From Lysobacterales bacterium (lineage in GTDB: Bacteria; Pseudomonadota; Gammaproteobacteria; Xanthomonadales; SZUA-5), in contig JANJUH010000371.1 in assembly GCA_024710675.1 (NCBI GenBank), forward strand, positions 1 through 10,174: DNA of 10,174 nucleotides. Direction: 5' to 3'. A model generated the notes under the pieces. It was not told the origin of the DNA, ran no database searches, and worked only from the letters and a program-made list of their open reading frames with translations. This document shows positions 7,484-10,174 of the stretch, piece after piece. How positions within the stretch are numbered: position 1 is the first letter of the stretch; each line of letters starts with the position of its first letter. A program made the translations under genes and the position numbers.

Positions 7484-7505
7484 GTAGGAGCGCCCTTGGG
7501 CGCGA
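7484..7505 (+). repeat. REP-like palindrome, copy 3 left, without an inverted partner
   Basis: It is the same 22-bp unit as copy 1 left, 115 bp after copy 2. No clear inverted partner follows; the sequence runs into the jetD 3' end. On the minus strand it is the first hairpin met by transcripts leaving jetD. Confidence 0.83.
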
Positions 7506-7555
7506 CAAAGCCTGGCCCAGGGTTTCGGGATCGCGAATGCAGCGCTTTTCGCCGC

Positions 7556-8722
7556 TCACGACACCCCCAGCACCCGTCCGAGGAATCCGAAGCGAATCCG
7601 CTCCTGCTCCAGCCGCAGGCGCGGGCGAATGCGGTCCTCGGCGAGATCGCGGTACAGCGCAGCCTCCTCGCTGCTCAATCGGCCGAGTTCGCGCCGCACC
7701 GGGCTCGTTTCCTCGCCCCAGTGCGCCTCGTGGGCGAGCAAGGTGGCGCGATCCATCAGCAGCGACTGCGCCTGCGGGAAATGCGCGCGCAGCGCGTCGA
7801 GGATGGCGAATCCGTGGGTGTCGATATCGCCCCAGTAGTGGATCTCGCGCGTGGCCAGCCAGCGAGCGGCGGCGAGCGATTCCCAGCCGTAACCGGCGCC
7901 GAAGATAAGGAGCGCGCGGGGAAGGGCAGGGAAGGCGAGGTAGTTGGTCTCGTTCTCGGTGATGTAGATGCGCTCGACGGGCAGGTCGAGCGCTGCGAAG
8001 GCTTCGGCATCGAGGCTGACATCCACGCTGCCATGAATGCCGCTTACCAAGGACAGGGAAGGGTCGAGCGTGCGCAAGCGGATGCGCACGGGCTTGTCGC
8101 GAAAGCCATACCGGCGCGCGAAACCGGCCACGCCGGTGGCTGCAGCATCGATGGATTCGGCCGGTAGTGCGAGATCCAGCAGTTCCGTGAGCACGCCACG
8201 GTGCGCCTCGATGAACTTGCTGTCGACGCCGGGGGCATCGACCTGGCGCAGGTACACACCTGGCCGCGGGTGTGCGCGCAGCCAGTCGACAACGGCCAGT
8301 AGCTGCGGCCAGGACTCGACCAGCGCCAGCGCCTGCAGCGGTCGCTTTTCCAGCCAGGGGAGAAGCGCCGGCAGGCGAGCCGACGTCTCGGCGCGCAATG
8401 CATCGAAGCGCCCCGCGTCGCGAACGCGGCCGATCAGTGCCAGCGCCTCGCTGCGGCTATCGACCCACACCTCGGCCGGCAACTGCTGACGACCCAGGAC
8501 GCGGTGCATCAGCTCGCGCCATTCGAGTCGCAGGTGTCGCAACGCGCGCAGTGCCGAAACCCATTCCCGCACCGCCTCGAAGCGCTCGGCCAGCTCGCTG
8601 CTGCTCGGCCCACGCAGGCGCAAGCGCAGCGGCCATTCGATCGCCGCCTCGCGCAACAGATCGCCGCGTTCCCACAGGCGCTCGACTTGCGCGCGCAGGT
8701 CGGCCGGCGTGGTCCAGCTCAT
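7556..8722 (-). CDS. jetD: Wadjet system nuclease subunit JetD (DUF3322/DUF2220, Toprim-type)
   Basis: This 388-residue protein starts at an ATG that overlaps the jetC stop by four bases (ATGA), with GGAG 11 bases upstream, and ends at TGA. The N-terminal part (about 1-190) begins MSWTTPADLRAQVERLW, the usual opening of the DUF3322 family, and contains the family segment VDAPGVDSKFIEAHRG (161-176). The C-terminal half has the DUF2220 Toprim-like core: ITENETN (254-260) with candidate catalytic glutamates E256 and E258, FGAGYG (274-279), and GDIDTHGF (298-305) with metal-binding aspartates D299 and D301. JetD is the topoisomerase VI-like subunit that cleaves circular plasmid DNA after the JetABC SMC-like motor extrudes it. 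The expected acidic residues and full length suggest an active protein. It is the last gene of the operon and is followed by the repeat array. Confidence 0.95.
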   Translation of the reverse strand: MSWTTPADLRAQVERLWERGDLLREAAIEWPLRLRLRGPSSSELAERFEAVREWVSALRALRHLRLEWRELMHRVLGRQQLPAEVWVDSRSEALALIGRVRDAGRFDALRAETSARLPALLPWLEKRPLQALALVESWPQLLAVVDWLRAHPRPGVYLRQVDAPGVDSKFIEAHRGVLTELLDLALPAESIDAAATGVAGFARRYGFRDKPVRIRLRTLDPSLSLVSGIHGSVDVSLDAEAFAALDLPVERIYITENETNYLAFPALPRALLIFGAGYGWESLAAARWLATREIHYWGDIDTHGFAILDALRAHFPQAQSLLMDRATLLAHEAHWGEETSPVRRELGRLSSEEAALYRDLAEDRIRPRLRLEQERIRFGFLGRVLGVS

Positions 8723-10174
8723 CGCGCGGCGCGCTCCGCGGCGGCCTTCTCGGCGCGGTACTCCTCGATGCTGAGGCAACGCAGCCGCGAGTCGCGCCCG
8801 CCCTCGTTGTGGACGAAGCCGACGCTGGCCACATAGGGCTCGATGACGTGGATCTTCTGCAGCGGCGTGACGATCAGGAGCTGCAGGTTGAGCTGCTGGA
8901 ACAGGCGCAAGCCGTACTGCGCCGATTCGTCTGAACCACGGCCGAAAGCCTCGTCGATGACGACGAAGCGGAAGGAGCGCGAGCGCACCGCGCCCCATTC
9001 GAGGCCGAATTGATAAGCGAGACTTGCGGCGAGCACGGTGTAGGCCAGCTTCTCCTTCTGCCCGCCCGACTTGCCGCCCGAATCGGCGTAGTGCTCGTGC
9101 TCGCTGCCATCGGCGCGCCAGCGCTCGCTGGCCGAGAACAGGAAGGCATTGCGCACATCGGTGACCTTCTGCGTCCAGCGGCGATCGCTGTCGGCCAGGC
9201 CCTCGCGGCCGCGGAAGCGATCGACGATGGCCTTGACCTGCAGGAACTTGGCCTCCGAGTACTGCGCATCGTCCGAGCCGGTCAGCGCGCCTTCGGTGCA
9301 GGCGCGCAGGGCCTGCTGAAAGTCGCGGATCTCGAGGTCCGGGCTGGGCTGGGCGATCAGCGCAATGTAGCGACCCGCGTTGTAGTCGATGGCTTCGAGC
9401 GACTGGTTGATGCGCGTGATGCGCTCGCGGATGGTCTCGCGCTCGCGCGCCAGTTGCGCGTTGAACTGCGCGATCTCGTTGATCGTGTTGACTTCCAACA
9501 GCTCGCGGAAACGCGCCTCGAAGCGCGGCAAATCGTCGCGGCGCAGCGCCTCCAGCGCACGTTCGTACTCCGGCGCGGCGGCCACGGCGGCGTCCATCTC
9601 CGCCGCTTCCAGCCGGAAGGCCTCGATGTAGCCGCGCATGGCGGCGACGATGCGCTCGGCCAGGCGCGCCAGGCGTTTGTCATCCGCATCGATGCGCGCG
9701 TTCATCCAGTGGCGCAGCTCCTGCGCGCGGCCCTCGCAGGACTCGACCGAGAGCTGGTGCGGGCCGATGGCTTCGCTGCGCAGCGCGTCCATGCGCGCCG
9801 ACAGCGCTGCCGACAGGGGCGTCGCCTGCCAGATCGCCCTGGCCTGCTCGCGTGCCGCCTCGGCATCGCTCTGCCGCTGCGCCAGCTTGCTGCGTTCATC
9901 GCGGGTCGACAGCAGGCGCGACTCGATCTCGCGGAACGCGGCCTCGGCCTCGTCGAGCTGCCGGGTCAGTTCGCGGATCGCATCCGACGAGGCTTCCAGC
10001 CGCGCGCGCTCGTCGCTCAGGCGTTCGATCGCACGCACCACCGCCATCCAGTCGATCTCGTCGAAGCGCGCGAACTCCTCCAGCCGCGCCAGCGCATCGA
10101 GCTGGTCCTGCAGGCGGGCCCGTGCGGCGCGCGCCTTGGCGATCCGCCCGCCGATCTCGGCCAACGTGGCTTCC
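8719..10174 (-). CDS. jetC: Wadjet system SMC-like ATPase JetC, C-terminal part
   Basis: The frame is open to the right edge (484 residues seen), so the N-terminal Walker A head and first coiled-coil arm are outside the window. From about the edge to 9400 the protein is a long charged helical arm rich in A, R, E and L, the returning coiled coil. The C-terminal ATPase half-head follows. It has the ABC signature SGGKSGGQKEK (about 9050-9081), Walker B VVIDEAFGRGSDES (about 8923-8964), and then LLIVTPLQKIHVIEPYV in the D-/H-loop region. This arrangement and the closing IEEYRAEKA are typical of JetC, the MukB-like motor of Wadjet, which loads on and extrudes plasmid DNA. It also resembles SbcC/Rad50-type ATPases, but the adjoining jetD decides the call. 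JetA (DUF3375) and JetB (DUF4194) are expected further right. Confidence 0.94.
   Translation of the reverse strand, partial: EATLAEIGGRIAKARAARARLQDQLDALARLEEFARFDEIDWMAVVRAIERLSDERARLEASSDAIRELTRQLDEAEAAFREIESRLLSTRDERSKLAQRQSDAEAAREQARAIWQATPLSAALSARMDALRSEAIGPHQLSVESCEGRAQELRHWMNARIDADDKRLARLAERIVAAMRGYIEAFRLEAAEMDAAVAAAPEYERALEALRRDDLPRFEARFRELLEVNTINEIAQFNAQLARERETIRERITRINQSLEAIDYNAGRYIALIAQPSPDLEIRDFQQALRACTEGALTGSDDAQYSEAKFLQVKAIVDRFRGREGLADSDRRWTQKVTDVRNAFLFSASERWRADGSEHEHYADSGGKSGGQKEKLAYTVLAASLAYQFGLEWGAVRSRSFRFVVIDEAFGRGSDESAQYGLRLFQQLNLQLLIVTPLQKIHVIEPYVASVGFVHNEGGRDSRLRCLSIEEYRAEKAAAERAAR

Larger units (their letters stand above)
7220..7505. repeat. Tandem array (period about 116 bp) of BIME-like units: two full copies and a partial third
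   Basis: Three direct copies begin at about 7220, 7337 and 7452. Each opens with a conserved lead (AGCCGCT, then CCGAGGC and CGGCTCCG) followed by a REP-like palindrome. In copies 1 and 2 a second palindrome in inverted orientation follows about 25 bases later. Copy 3 has only the first palindrome and then diverges, 50 bases before the stop of jetD. This layout matches bacterial interspersed mosaic elements built of inverted REP sequences. The array fills most of the gap between jetD and the sigma factor gene. The remaining intergenic sequence (about 7174-7219 and 7506-7555) shows nothing further. Confidence 0.88.

Noticed and set aside
7220..7505. CRISPR array interpretation of the regular repeats
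   Set aside because: The period is about 116 bp, the sequence between palindromes is itself conserved between copies, and there are no cas genes. The inverted pairs fit BIME elements.
8723..8998. N-terminal extension of JetD to 8998
   Set aside because: It overlaps the conserved ATPase end of jetC in another frame. The family start MSWTTPADLR with the ATGA overlap is much more likely.

Overview
This GC-rich window carries five genes, all on the minus strand, so transcription runs from the right edge to the left. The likely source is a gammaproteobacterium of the Xanthomonadales/Lysobacterales type. That is an inference from three things: the TAGGAGCGCCC-type intergenic palindromes, a sigma factor paired with a TPR-bearing Ser/Thr kinase, and a secreted protein ending in a short DGFE tail. 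No rRNA, tRNA, CRISPR array, transposase or integrase was seen.

Right part (7556-10174): the 3' end of a Wadjet-type plasmid-defence operon. It holds the C-terminal 484 residues of the SMC-like ATPase JetC (cut by the window edge) and a complete JetD nuclease subunit (388 aa). The two are joined by a 4-base ATGA overlap. JetA and JetB would lie beyond the right edge.

Middle (7115-7555): a gene-free stretch of about 440 bp. It holds a tandem array with a period of about 116 bp, made of inverted REP-like palindromes (BIME-like), followed by a plausible sigma-70-type promoter for the next genes.

Central (4302-7114): a two-gene signalling operon. An ECF-like sigma factor (TIGR02999/Sigma70_ECF type, GTG start) is followed, with a 1-base TGATG overlap, by a transmembrane Ser/Thr protein kinase with a TPR sensor-like tail. 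The sigma factor has threonines where ordinary ECF factors have the acidic region-2.2 motif. This fits control by phosphorylation from the coupled kinase.

Left part (1-4075): two large exported proteins. One is a 703-aa protein with a signal peptide and N-x-G beta-rung repeats, ending in a DGFE tail. The other, cut by the left edge, combines a signal peptide, an ALK-like glycine-rich domain and DUF11 repeats. Both look like surface or extracellular proteins and may be outputs of the kinase/sigma pair, but only their order supports that.
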